A stretch of DNA of 64,000 nucleotides. Source: Xenorhabdus mauleonii. GTDB taxonomy: Bacteria > Pseudomonadota > Gammaproteobacteria > Enterobacterales > Enterobacteriaceae. Of the stretch, positions 10,306-18,480 are shown piece by piece. The translations under genes and the position numbers were made by a program. How positions within the stretch are numbered: position 1 is the stretch's first letter; each line of letters starts with the position of its first letter. The stretch covers positions 62,001 through 126,000 of the forward strand of contig NZ_FORG01000003.1 in assembly GCF_900113945.1 (NCBI RefSeq), read 5' to 3'. The notes beneath the pieces are model-generated. The model saw only the letters and a list, made by a program, of their open reading frames with translations. It searched no databases and had not been told where the DNA came from.

Positions 10306-10338
10306 CCAATACCCCCAGCTCTCTGGCTGGGGTATTGG
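10306..10338 (+). terminator. Stem-loop after the lipase gene
   Basis: Arms CCAATACCCC and GGGGTATTGG enclose a short partly paired loop. It lacks a clear T-run, so it may act as a transcript-end hairpin in either direction, between the lipase and the convergent MFS gene. Confidence 0.6.
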
Positions 10339-10395
10339 TGTATATTGAATCCAGTAACGTGATATCGGTGCTCACAAATTTATAAATCACCCAAT

Positions 10396-11631
10396 TTATA
10401 AGCCGCCATATTCTCTCTCATATAAATCAGCAATATCGTCTTGCTCATGAGCAAGCAGCTCATAAAAAAGAGGAATAAAGCGAATAAAAATAGAAATAAC
10501 GATAATTACTGACGCTGAAACTATCAATGCTGATACATAGCCATAATTTGCGATCATAAAAGGCGTCAACAATAGGCCGAGCGGGTTACCAATCCCAATA
10601 AAAGCATTATGGATAGTTTGTACTTTCACTCGATTTCTTTCAGGAATTGCGATGGAGCGACTTGATTCGATACTGACATTATTCATCACTATGGCTATAC
10701 CGATAATAAATGCCAGAATACTCCAAATACCAATATGATTGGTGAAAGAAAATAATAAGAAACAAATCCCTATAGCAAAAAAGGAAAGAATGACACTGCG
10801 AGACTTCCCTATAATCGGTTCGATTTTCTTTTGTAAATAACATGATGAGAAAATAGCGCCGCCCGCTGCACACCCTTCAATTAATCCAATAGTGACAGGC
10901 TCCCCTCCAACGACTTTTATTATAAAGTAAGGAATGATAAATGATGAGAATGAAACAAGGAACATATTGACTACCATTGAGGAAAAAGCCCACCAAGGCT
11001 CAAAGCGGTAGCCCATGAATATCGCTATTGAATTTTTCATGTTATTACTGGAAGGCGGTGGACTTGAAGAAACGGGTATGCCTTTACAGCTTATGGAATG
11101 AAGAATAACGAGAGAGGCTAATGATAAAAGAATAATAGCCCATATCATATTTTCAAACCCAACCCATTGGTATGCCCCCATTCCAATTGCAATCCCGAAT
11201 AAATTATTTGAAGCTTGAATCAAGAAAGTTTTTCTGAATGCTTCAGTAATAAAGTTTTTATCCACTATCGTCGGGATAAAAGCATTAACAACAGGTGAAA
11301 AAAATGCCTCAACAAACCCTACGCCAATAGCAATCGGTATCAATGCCAACAAGCTCACCGACAGGGATTTGAGGAGCATAGTTGTCAGTAACATACAGAT
11401 AAATAAGAATATTAATTGAGTCAGCAGCCGTTTTTTGCCTAATTGTTCAAATTTATGTGCAAGAAAAAATCCGAATACACTTTTAGACAAGAAATAGATG
11501 GCAAGAAAGCAAGATGATAACCAGACATTGTCGTCATGTAGAAGGTAAAGTGTCATGACAGAAATAAAGATACGTGACGATAGTATATATATCGATTCAC
11601 CATAACGTATTTTCCAAAAATCACTCGTCAT
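10396..11631 (-). CDS. MFS transporter
   Basis: A 411-residue protein with about twelve hydrophobic segments and an MFS-like layout: an acidic/basic loop between helices 2 and 3 (AHKFEQLGKKRLL), a cytoplasmic middle loop (about residues 180-200) and a short charged C-terminus. It is convergent with the lipase gene and has no partner on its strand. Drug or small-molecule export is the most common role for such proteins, but no substrate motif is visible. It may serve either the aromatic cluster or nothing nearby; the context does not decide. Confidence 0.8.
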   Translation of the reverse strand: MTSDFWKIRYGESIYILSSRIFISVMTLYLLHDDNVWLSSCFLAIYFLSKSVFGFFLAHKFEQLGKKRLLTQLIFLFICMLLTTMLLKSLSVSLLALIPIAIGVGFVEAFFSPVVNAFIPTIVDKNFITEAFRKTFLIQASNNLFGIAIGMGAYQWVGFENMIWAIILLSLASLVILHSISCKGIPVSSSPPPSSNNMKNSIAIFMGYRFEPWWAFSSMVVNMFLVSFSSFIIPYFIIKVVGGEPVTIGLIEGCAAGGAIFSSCYLQKKIEPIIGKSRSVILSFFAIGICFLLFSFTNHIGIWSILAFIIGIAIVMNNVSIESSRSIAIPERNRVKVQTIHNAFIGIGNPLGLLLTPFMIANYGYVSALIVSASVIIVISIFIRFIPLFYELLAHEQDDIADLYEREYGGL

Positions 11632-12181
11632 TATGTTCTATAACTCCTGACTTAGCCTTGTCTCTATTAAATGAGTCAACAGATTCTTTCCGGCTGGTGT
11701 AAGTTTAGAATGGTTTTTAACGGCTATTAATTTTTTACTTCGTAATTTATCATGGCATTAATTAATGTATTTATTAATTAATCACCTTTTTTACATGAAT
11801 AAATGGTTGATAGCTGACATATTTTTGACTAAGTTCAACATATGCTAACAACAAGAAGTTTATGTGTTTTTTTATCTATTGTCTATTGTTTGTTTAAAAA
11901 ACAAACGTAGGGTATTTATAGTTAATTATTCTAATAATAAATATATTGAATATCATGTAAGAAAATAACTTTTCATAAAAATGCCATACTTCGTAAGGCA
12001 TGTAACCTCAATGTATCCGCCATTCATTGTGCCCGCCATTTATAGTAAATATATGCTTATAATAATTGTGAAAAACTATTTATATTCCATTTAAATAAAA
12101 TATGGATACTGTCAGTAGACAAAGAGATAACGTTAACAGCACGTTATTGTTTATTCATATTTATTGATGGAGGCATCTGAC
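11632..12181. other. AT-rich divergent control region with inverted repeats
   Basis: A 550-base gap between the MFS gene and the AraC gene. It contains two clear inverted repeats: ATTAATTAAT with six-base spacer and the same arm inverted (11758-11783), and GTTTGTTT, AAA, AAACAAAC (11888-11906). No ORF or RNA gene is convincing here. The repeats are candidate regulator sites or simple AT-rich symmetry. Confidence 0.4.
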
Positions 12182-13231
12182 ATGGTGAACAGCACTTGGC
12201 CTCTCTATTCAGACCCCAGATCTTCTGATTCAAAATGTGCGGACCCCAAATACGCCGTGCCAAAAATTGAGGCTCATCTCAGTTCACCAGAACATTTACT
12301 TTTTGCATCCAATGATCTTGATGAAATAAAGTCGATGGTTGGGCGGGTGATGCAACCTCATCAACTCAATATATTGGGCAGCAATCAAAAGCTGGATGCC
12401 CGGATGCATTATATTCCGCTTGGGGATTTTTCCATGAGCCGCTTGCGTTACGGCGCCAATGTGAATATCGATCCGGGTGAATTAGGTGACTTTTTTCTCG
12501 TCCAGATGCCATTGGTAGGCCGCGCTTGCATTGAAAGCGGTAACCGGCAACTTGATTCGACTCCTGATATGGCGTCTGTACTTAGCCCCAATCAACAGAC
12601 TTCCATGCACTGGCATGCGGATAATGATCAGTTCATGGTCAGAATTTCCCGCTCTTTGCTGGAAAGAACGTTAATCGGGCAGATCGGACATCCGCTGGAT
12701 CATCCCTTGGTATTTGAATTGGGATTTGCGTGGCGGAATTGTCAGGCATGGCGCTGTTTGATGCTTTATCTGCTGGAGTGCGCAACTCAGGTGCCTGATA
12801 TTCTACAATACCGGATGATCACCAACCAGATGGAACAATTGCTTTCTGTTACTCTGCTGTCCACACATCAGCACAATTACATTGAATCGGCTAACCACCG
12901 TTGCGCTATTCGCCCGCGGCATGTGCGGCGAGTACAGGAATATTTGCAGGCACATGCCCACGAACCCATTACGGTCGAACAGCTCGCCCAAGTCGCGGGA
13001 GTCAGCCTGCGCAGCCTTTATTCAGGTTTCAAAGAATTTCTGAATATCAGCCCCATGCAATATTTACGCGATCTGCGCATGGCACATGTCCGCACAGAAC
13101 TGCTGGCAGGAGAAGCCTCCAGCGTCACTGGTGTCGCCCTGCGTTGGGGGTTCGCCCATATGGGGCGATTCAGCGCAGAATATAAAGCCCGCTATGGTGA
13201 AACACCGAGTGAAAGTTTAAAACGCGGTTAA
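12182..13231 (+). CDS. AraC-family regulator with AraC_binding_2-type sensor domain, probable regulator of the indole/isatin operon
   Basis: About 349 residues. The N-terminal 220 residues resemble the cupin-like sensor of AndR/FeaR-type regulators (LGDFSMSRLRYGANVNI, then DFFLVQMPLVGRA). The C-terminal 100 residues hold two helix-turn-helix units (ITVEQLAQVAGVSLRSLYSGF; GVALRWGFAHMGRFSAEYKARYGETPS). The ATG at 12182 is eight bases after GGAGG; an ATG at 12164 lacks a site. This sensor type usually answers to aromatic acids or indoles. Known indole-oxygenase clusters carry an AraC-type regulator, which fits control of the operon at 14497-20673, although an unknown gene and an omptin relic lie between. 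Confidence 0.85.
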   Translation: MVNSTWPLYSDPRSSDSKCADPKYAVPKIEAHLSSPEHLLFASNDLDEIKSMVGRVMQPHQLNILGSNQKLDARMHYIPLGDFSMSRLRYGANVNIDPGELGDFFLVQMPLVGRACIESGNRQLDSTPDMASVLSPNQQTSMHWHADNDQFMVRISRSLLERTLIGQIGHPLDHPLVFELGFAWRNCQAWRCLMLYLLECATQVPDILQYRMITNQMEQLLSVTLLSTHQHNYIESANHRCAIRPRHVRRVQEYLQAHAHEPITVEQLAQVAGVSLRSLYSGFKEFLNISPMQYLRDLRMAHVRTELLAGEASSVTGVALRWGFAHMGRFSAEYKARYGETPSESLKRG

Positions 13232-13248
13232 TTTGTTATCACATTCAG

Positions 13249-13266
13249 AGCGGGTTGCAGCCCGCT
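13249..13266. terminator. Hairpin terminator between convergent genes
   Basis: AGCGGG, loop TTGCAG, CCCGCT, followed on the plus strand by TGTTTAT. It follows the AraC gene and abuts the stop of the convergent minus-strand gene. Confidence 0.6.
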
Positions 13267-13268
13267 GT

Positions 13269-13907
13269 TTATATCCAGAAAGGATCTGCATCTTCAGGCG
13301 GTTCTGCTCCACGGGGATAGAATTTTTCCAGTTGATTTTGTTGATAGTCCCTTACACAAAAGCAACTAGTCCCTCTAGAAGTTGAATGGAACCGATTACG
13401 AATTTCACCTCGAGGGGCATAGACAGGCAAAGTTAATCTATCGGCCAGATATTGTAGATACTGGTGCAGATAGTCATGTATGAAGCTAGTCGTAGAAGTG
13501 CCAGCGAGGGCTATGAAGGCATTAGTGGTTGTGGCAGCGATATTTGGTACGGCCACAAAAACAGCATCGAGCTTATTTCTTATGTCCATCCTGTTCGGCT
13601 CTGGAACTGATTTATATGTAATCCAAAAACCTTCCTGCAATATTATTTCTCTGACACTTGAGTAAAGCATCCAGGGAGTTATATGTGGATTCAGTAAGTC
13701 GTGACTCTCTTCTGAAGAGATGAGAACAAGCACATTTGCCTTGCCATCCGAATGATCGATGAAATAACCAAGACTAAATGGATTTGGAGCGTTTGCTACA
13801 AACGTAGTGCGAGAGCGCAGGGGAGCATAATTGCTATGATTTACCAAATCAGGGCGATCACCATAATGACTCATTTGTTGATAAAATTCACGAAAGGGCT
13901 TTCCCAT
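13269..13907 (-). CDS. Unknown protein (212 residues)
   Basis: I do not recognise this protein. The start is ATG 13907: AAGGAGG lies six bases upstream, whereas the longest frame (from 14027) adds an unlikely N-terminus with no ribosome site. There is no signal peptide. Residues about 20-130 look like an alpha/beta fold with beta strands (GKANVLVLISSEE, KLDAVFVAVPNIA); a Thr/Ala stretch follows (TTTNAFIALAGTSTTS); the C-terminus is polar and ends EPPEDADPFWI. A cysteine pair sits in SRGTSCFCVRDY. It is a lone gene with no partner, next to an omptin fragment, which suggests an accessory insertion between the AraC regulator and its supposed operon. A toxin or effector is possible but unsupported. 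Confidence 0.7.
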   Translation of the reverse strand: MGKPFREFYQQMSHYGDRPDLVNHSNYAPLRSRTTFVANAPNPFSLGYFIDHSDGKANVLVLISSEESHDLLNPHITPWMLYSSVREIILQEGFWITYKSVPEPNRMDIRNKLDAVFVAVPNIAATTTNAFIALAGTSTTSFIHDYLHQYLQYLADRLTLPVYAPRGEIRNRFHSTSRGTSCFCVRDYQQNQLEKFYPRGAEPPEDADPFWI

Positions 13908-14163
13908 CATTTCCCTCCTTGACTTACAAATTAAAGCTGTATTCACCATAAGGTAAAAACAATTTAATTTATAATAGTGATAATTTATTTGATAATAATC
14001 ACATATATCAAATAAACCACTTGTCATTTAACTTACCTCCTGCAACCTGATTGAAGCGTATTTTCCAAATGTTTTTGGTTCCAATTTTTGCAAAATTTCT
14101 TTCTTTAGCTGTTTCTTTTTTCTGACATCGACCTGTCCACACCGGAATTTATAGGAGTAGGTG

Positions 14164-14373
14164 ATGAAAATAAGCACAATAGCAGTGGCCATAATTGGTT
14201 TCACTCTGACCCCATCAGTACTGGCTGCAGATAACATTCATCCAAAAACGGGAGACGTTAAAATAAGTACCACACTGGGCTGGTTGGGTGGAGAGTCTAA
14301 AGAGTATACATACGCCGTAAGTTATTCTGGCAAAAAAATGGCTTATCAGTATCCAGACGATATACGACGTTGA
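14164..14373 (+). pseudogene. Omptin (OmpT/Pla/PgtE) outer-membrane protease, N-terminal remnant
   Basis: A 69-codon frame starting ATG 14164, six bases after AGGAG, with a signal peptide ending VLAA. After it, the stretch from residue about 30 (VKISTTLGWLGGESKEYTY, then GKKMAYQ) follows the omptin pattern around NADISLGTLSGKTKERVY and RKVSQLDW of OmpT as I remember it. The frame then stops at 14373, just where the first beta-hairpin would continue, and no continuation was found in the other frames downstream. Omptins have about 300 residues, so no active protease is possible. The promoter side seems intact, so a short exported peptide could still be made. Confidence 0.55.
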
Positions 14374-14496
14374 GGGATCGATTCATTCCTCAACGTCGAT
14401 AAAAGCAGAAGTCTAAACACCGTAAGGTTCCTCTCCCCTTAGAACGAGGAGTATGTCGACTATGCAGCGATTATTATTTGAATCCCCAACGTAATA

Positions 14497-15387
14497 TTAG
14501 AATGGCACCACCGCTTTCAAGAAAATTTGCGATCCCGCCGGACGGTTACTGACTGCAATATCTTTTTGCCATTTCAGTGCCAGCAACCAGCCTTTATTAT
14601 TGGCATAACGCACAGAAGGGCCAAAACCAAATCCGCTCTCTTTGCCTTGTGCTGAATTTGGCCCGTGGTCATTGGTAATTTGCTGGAAAACATAGCCCCC
14701 ACCCCCCAAGACCAGCCCGTTGCCAACGCCCCACCCCAATGCGTAATCGGCATGAATGGCCTGACCAGAAGTCGTGTTGGTCGCTCTGTTCCTAAAGTTG
14801 ATGTCATACATCACCTTAAGATCGGCATTAATGCCATAGGCAGGGGAGTAACTCAGCGCCAGAGCCGGTTGCAGTCCCCAATGGTTTTTTCCTACGCTGG
14901 CAGGGTCTTGACGATCATAGCGGCCTGTTGGTGCGTAGGTATCTAAACCAATCACATAGTCTAAATTAGGCGTCGGGTGATAACCCAAGACAGAGCCAAC
15001 TGTGATATCCCCTATCCCCTTGCTGCGGCTGGATTGGCCTTTTCCCTTTAGGGTTACATCCAATATGGGGGCAACCATATGGAAAGCCAGTTGACCGCCA
15101 AAAATCTGTTTTTCAGTCACCCAAAGCGCCCTTGGGGCAAAGAAATTAACGTTAGCCTTAAAGCCGGGAATCGGTAGCAGCGCGCCATGATTTCCCCGCA
15201 ATTCCGTATAATGAACATGACCCGCATAAAATGCGGTATGGAATCCCGGGGGTGGCAGTGCACCTGACAAGTAGCTATCCAAGCCATCGGGATACAAGCC
15301 AACACCACCATTTTCTGTCGCCATTGCAGAGGTGCCCAGCAGGGATAACGTGATTGCATAAATAAGCTGTCTGAATTTTGTTGCCAT
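14497..15387 (-). CDS. SphA/MetA-type outer-membrane channel for aromatic compounds
   Basis: A 296-residue protein with a signal peptide (cleavage after SAMA) and a beta-rich body of alternating Gly/aromatic strands (GLDTYAPTGRYDRQDPASVGKNHWGLQPALALSYSP split over several strands), ending in Phe. It fits the Phenol_MetA_deg/SphA family of outer-membrane proteins found in aromatic degradation operons, where they are thought to admit hydrophobic substrates. It is the last gene of the minus-strand operon, 67 bases after the FAD oxidoreductase, and shares its likely regulation by the AraC protein. A role in indole or related aromatic uptake is inference. Confidence 0.8.
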   Translation of the reverse strand: MATKFRQLIYAITLSLLGTSAMATENGGVGLYPDGLDSYLSGALPPPGFHTAFYAGHVHYTELRGNHGALLPIPGFKANVNFFAPRALWVTEKQIFGGQLAFHMVAPILDVTLKGKGQSSRSKGIGDITVGSVLGYHPTPNLDYVIGLDTYAPTGRYDRQDPASVGKNHWGLQPALALSYSPAYGINADLKVMYDINFRNRATNTTSGQAIHADYALGWGVGNGLVLGGGGYVFQQITNDHGPNSAQGKESGFGFGPSVRYANNKGWLLALKWQKDIAVSNRPAGSQIFLKAVVPF

Positions 15388-15454
15388 ACGCTTTTCCTCT
15401 CAGTTAGAGATAAGTTATGAATAAACAAGCTGTGAAATGTCTGGCTAATGTCGA

Positions 15455-17056
15455 TTAGCGCCGCGCAAGTTGACGGGCGACAAGGTAGCCGGAAGTTCCG
15501 CCTAATCCGGGGCCGGGATGCGTTGAGGCCCCAATGTGAAATACATTGCTGACAGAGGTTTGATGCGCTTTTGCGCCTTTCGAGGAAGCGAAGGGACGCA
15601 ACCAGAAAAATTGGTCAGGCGAGCAAATACCTGAGTAGGGATCCCCTCCGACCAAGTTACAATTCAATGCCTGCAAATCCGCCGGGGAATAAGATTTACG
15701 CCCGACAATTGAAGATGAAAAACCGGGGATCACTGTTTCAAGACGCTCCTGCACACGATCGGCAACGGCCTCGCGGAGAGCCGCATTCCATTTCCCGTCT
15801 GAAGGTATCGAAAGTTCTCCCAGAGCATCCCCTTTCACATGAGTGGGCAACTCCTGCATCTGGATCCACAAGATCCAGCCCCCGTTCGGCGCCCGTGAGG
15901 GATCAACCGCCGTGGGTTGCCCGATGGCCAATGTCGGGTGGCTCGGCAGATAGCCGTTGTTGGCCTGCGTTACCGATAAGCACACTTGTTCCATGCTTTC
16001 GGTTAAATGGATGAGTGGTACATAGCGCAATTCCGGCTCACGCCATGCAGGTGGCGCGCTTAAAGCAAAGTGGATTTGCATGCCGCCACGTCCATAGCGA
16101 TAGCTCTGTGCGCGTTGCAGGACAGCATCGGGCTGGTCATCCAGCAACTGCCCATACAATTGCTGGGGGGTCACATTGCAAACCACCGCCTCACTTGCGT
16201 GATAAACCTTCCCTGCCACTAACACACCAGAAGCACGGCGTTTTTTTCCTTTCCCTTGTGTGATGATCCGATCAACCTTGGCATTGGTGATAAGTTGGCC
16301 GCCATGTTGCTCTATAATGGTGCTGAGTGCTTCTACCATCCGGAAGCTGCCGCCTTTCACTACCGGCATTCCCCCAGCGACCACTGCGGCGAAGGTCAGC
16401 TTGCCTATCAGGGCGGAGCTGGCATCATCAGGCCCCAATCCTGTATGCAGCACCCACGGTGCTATCAAAGCGCGGTTGAAATCAGACTGTAATTCACGTT
16501 CAGCCCAGCGTCGGAAAGTTTCCAGTGAATGACCGGTAAATTCAGCCAATCCATCAATGCCCCGCTTCCGCCATTCAGAAAAGAGCAATTTGAGCATTCC
16601 CAGTCCATATGGATTTTGTCCCAACAAACCAAAAATCAATCCAGCATCATCATGGAAAACGTGTTGCACCATGCGCTGCAATACAGCGCCATCCCCCAGG
16701 GCGATGCTATCCAACCACAAGCTAGAACTGACAATATCCCGCGTTAAAGCAATGCTCTTGCCATTCGGCTGTATCAGCCCAGTTGAATAATCACTTTGCG
16801 CGAACGCCAAACCCGCTTTTTCCAGGGCCGGTTTCAGTATCTGGTAGGCTGGACTGCTCAAAAACAGCGGATACCAACAGGAAAGCACATCATGGGTATA
16901 ACCGGGGAAAAGTTCTTCTGTGCGGATACAACCCCCCAATACTGCATTCCGCTCAAGCACCAGCACAGACTTTCCCCATATTGCCAACAGTGCGGCGCAT
17001 ACCAACGAGTTGATCCCGCTGCCAACGATGATGATGTGTGGTTTCGATCCTGTCAT
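15455..17056 (-). CDS. FAD-dependent oxidoreductase, phytoene-dehydrogenase/PYROXD2-like
   Basis: About 533 residues from ATG 17056, which overlaps the stop of the upstream gene as ATGA; the longer frame from 17191 runs into that gene and is not needed. The N-terminus has the FAD-binding motif VGSGINSLVCAALLA followed by an ERNAVLGGCIRTEE strand; the C-terminus has the second FAD contact (HIGASTHPGPGLGGTSGYLVA). This is the amine-oxidase/phytoene-desaturase fold. The reaction is unknown; in this operon it may dehydrogenate an indoline or dioxindole intermediate, for example to isatin. Translational coupling to the isatin-hydrolase-like gene supports a shared pathway. Carotenoid synthesis is unlikely because no carotenoid genes are near. 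Confidence 0.82.
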   Translation of the reverse strand: MTGSKPHIIIVGSGINSLVCAALLAIWGKSVLVLERNAVLGGCIRTEELFPGYTHDVLSCWYPLFLSSPAYQILKPALEKAGLAFAQSDYSTGLIQPNGKSIALTRDIVSSSLWLDSIALGDGAVLQRMVQHVFHDDAGLIFGLLGQNPYGLGMLKLLFSEWRKRGIDGLAEFTGHSLETFRRWAERELQSDFNRALIAPWVLHTGLGPDDASSALIGKLTFAAVVAGGMPVVKGGSFRMVEALSTIIEQHGGQLITNAKVDRIITQGKGKKRRASGVLVAGKVYHASEAVVCNVTPQQLYGQLLDDQPDAVLQRAQSYRYGRGGMQIHFALSAPPAWREPELRYVPLIHLTESMEQVCLSVTQANNGYLPSHPTLAIGQPTAVDPSRAPNGGWILWIQMQELPTHVKGDALGELSIPSDGKWNAALREAVADRVQERLETVIPGFSSSIVGRKSYSPADLQALNCNLVGGDPYSGICSPDQFFWLRPFASSKGAKAHQTSVSNVFHIGASTHPGPGLGGTSGYLVARQLARR

Positions 17057-17856
17057 GAGGCAGCGGCTCCTGAAAGTGGATCGACCAAAGCCAGCACACG
17101 CAGGGGGCTGCCTGAACCACCGCCAATTTTCAGGGGAGCCGCAATCAGTACCGTTCCGGTTGGCGGTAATTGATCGAGGTTTTTCAGGCATTGCAAGCCG
17201 TATTTATTTTCTCCGTGCATTAAGGTATGGCAAGGGTAAGCCAATGGCCATGCATAGGATTGGCCCGCATCAGTATTGATGGTTTCGACCCCGAATCCCC
17301 GGATGTCGCGCTCGTGGATAAGCCACTCTACGGCTTCCTGCGTTGGGCCGGGGGTATGCGCACTGCCACCTTGCATATTGAGGAAGCGAGCCGGATCTTC
17401 TGCCCATTTCGACCAATCGGTTCTGAACAGCACCCATGCGCCTGCGGGAATGCGCCCGTACTGCTCTTCCCACGCCAGTAAAAACGCCACGGTCAGGAGC
17501 CAATCCGGATCCTGTGCCACCTGCTGGCTGGCATCCACCACCACCGCAGGAGCCACAAAGTTATGCAAGGGGATGGTATCGACACTGTTATCCGGGTGAT
17601 CTTTGCCGCTTATCCAGTGAACCGGTGCATCAAAATGCGTTCCCGTATGTTCACCGCAACTAAAATTATTCCAGTACCAGCCCGGGCCATTCTCGTCATA
17701 ATGGGAAATGCGCTCCATCTTGAATGCCCAGACTTGCCCAAATTGCTCAGGCAATTGCAGGGCAGGAAAATCCGACGTTAATGTCTGAGTCAGATCGACA
17801 ATCTTCACATTTCCCTGATCCAGCGCGCAAATCAGCGCATTTAATGGGTTTTTCAT
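17053..17856 (-). CDS. Cyclase-family metal hydrolase, isatin hydrolase-like
   Basis: A 267-residue protein of the cyclase/kynurenine formamidase family. The metal-binding motif is SCGEHTGTHFDAPVHWISG, and the C-terminal histidine lies in YPCHTLMHGENKYG. Isatin hydrolase (Mn-dependent; isatin to isatinate) belongs here and shares this long HTGTHFDAPVHW form and the length. Kynurenine formamidase itself is normally shorter (about 210). It lies between a StyA-like monooxygenase/flavin reductase pair and an FAD oxidoreductase; indole oxidation by such pairs yields isatin, which makes this assignment coherent. Overlap with the next gene shows coupling. The specific substrate remains inferred. Confidence 0.82.
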   Translation of the reverse strand: MKNPLNALICALDQGNVKIVDLTQTLTSDFPALQLPEQFGQVWAFKMERISHYDENGPGWYWNNFSCGEHTGTHFDAPVHWISGKDHPDNSVDTIPLHNFVAPAVVVDASQQVAQDPDWLLTVAFLLAWEEQYGRIPAGAWVLFRTDWSKWAEDPARFLNMQGGSAHTPGPTQEAVEWLIHERDIRGFGVETINTDAGQSYAWPLAYPCHTLMHGENKYGLQCLKNLDQLPPTGTVLIAAPLKIGGGSGSPLRVLALVDPLSGAAAS

Positions 17857-17918
17857 GAGTGTTCTCCTGAGTTTTTCAATTCGATGGATATGCAGACAAA
17901 AAAAAAAGCAGAATGGCT

Positions 17919-18467
17919 TTATATTTCGCGCATATCATGCAGTGCAGTGAACATACCGCCATGAAAAACCAGTGGCCTGCCTTCAATGCTGGCAACCCGC
18001 CTCACTTGCCCAATCATCAGTAAGTGATCACCCAAATGCGTTTGCTGGTGGTTAGTGCAAACCAGCGTTGCTATTGCACCGCCGATTGAGGGGATCCCTT
18101 CCGGCGTCTCCTGTACCTCAATATCCTGAAATTTGTTTTCTACTCTTGGATTCGCAAAGCGCAGTGCCAGATCCTGATGTTCACACCCCAAAATGCTGAC
18201 CGTGAAATATTCACAATCACGGAATACTCTCAGGTTTGGAGAGTGGTTGACCAAACTCCAGAGGATCAACGGGGGTTCCAGAGAAAGCGAGGCAAATGAG
18301 TTGATTGTCAGCCCTACATTGCGTCCATCGCTAGTGCGTGTGGCAACCACGGCCACACCGGTCGGGTAATTTCCCAAGATTGCGCGCAGCGTCCTCGACT
18401 CAAATTCAGTGATCCCCCATTCGCAATCAAGCCCCGGTATCTGGCTGTTCAATATATTGATACTCAT
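17919..18467 (-). CDS. Flavin reductase partner of a two-component monooxygenase
   Basis: About 182 residues, a flavin-reductase-like FMN-binding split barrel: LRAILGNYPTGVAVVATRT, then GLTINSFASLSLEPPLILWSL, then HLGDHLLMIGQV. The start is ATG 18467, five bases after a GGGGGGA site; the longer frame from 18500 overlaps the monooxygenase. It lies 13 bases after the StyA-like gene. StyB-type enzymes deliver reduced FAD to StyA-type oxygenases. Both genes are thus one two-component system, in the cytoplasm and NAD(P)H-dependent. Confidence 0.88.
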   Translation of the reverse strand: MSINILNSQIPGLDCEWGITEFESRTLRAILGNYPTGVAVVATRTSDGRNVGLTINSFASLSLEPPLILWSLVNHSPNLRVFRDCEYFTVSILGCEHQDLALRFANPRVENKFQDIEVQETPEGIPSIGGAIATLVCTNHQQTHLGDHLLMIGQVRRVASIEGRPLVFHGGMFTALHDMREI

Positions 18468-18480
18468 GGCAATCCCCCCT

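Noticed and set aside
14028-14237. 69-codon minus-strand frame before the unknown gene at 13269
   Set aside because: It is antisense to the omptin fragment and lacks a ribosome site; the basic Lys-rich composition reflects the opposite strand.
15455-17056. FAD oxidoreductase as a carotenoid biosynthesis gene
   Set aside because: The fold is similar, but no crtB/crtE-type neighbours exist and the gene is coupled to an isatin-hydrolase-like gene.
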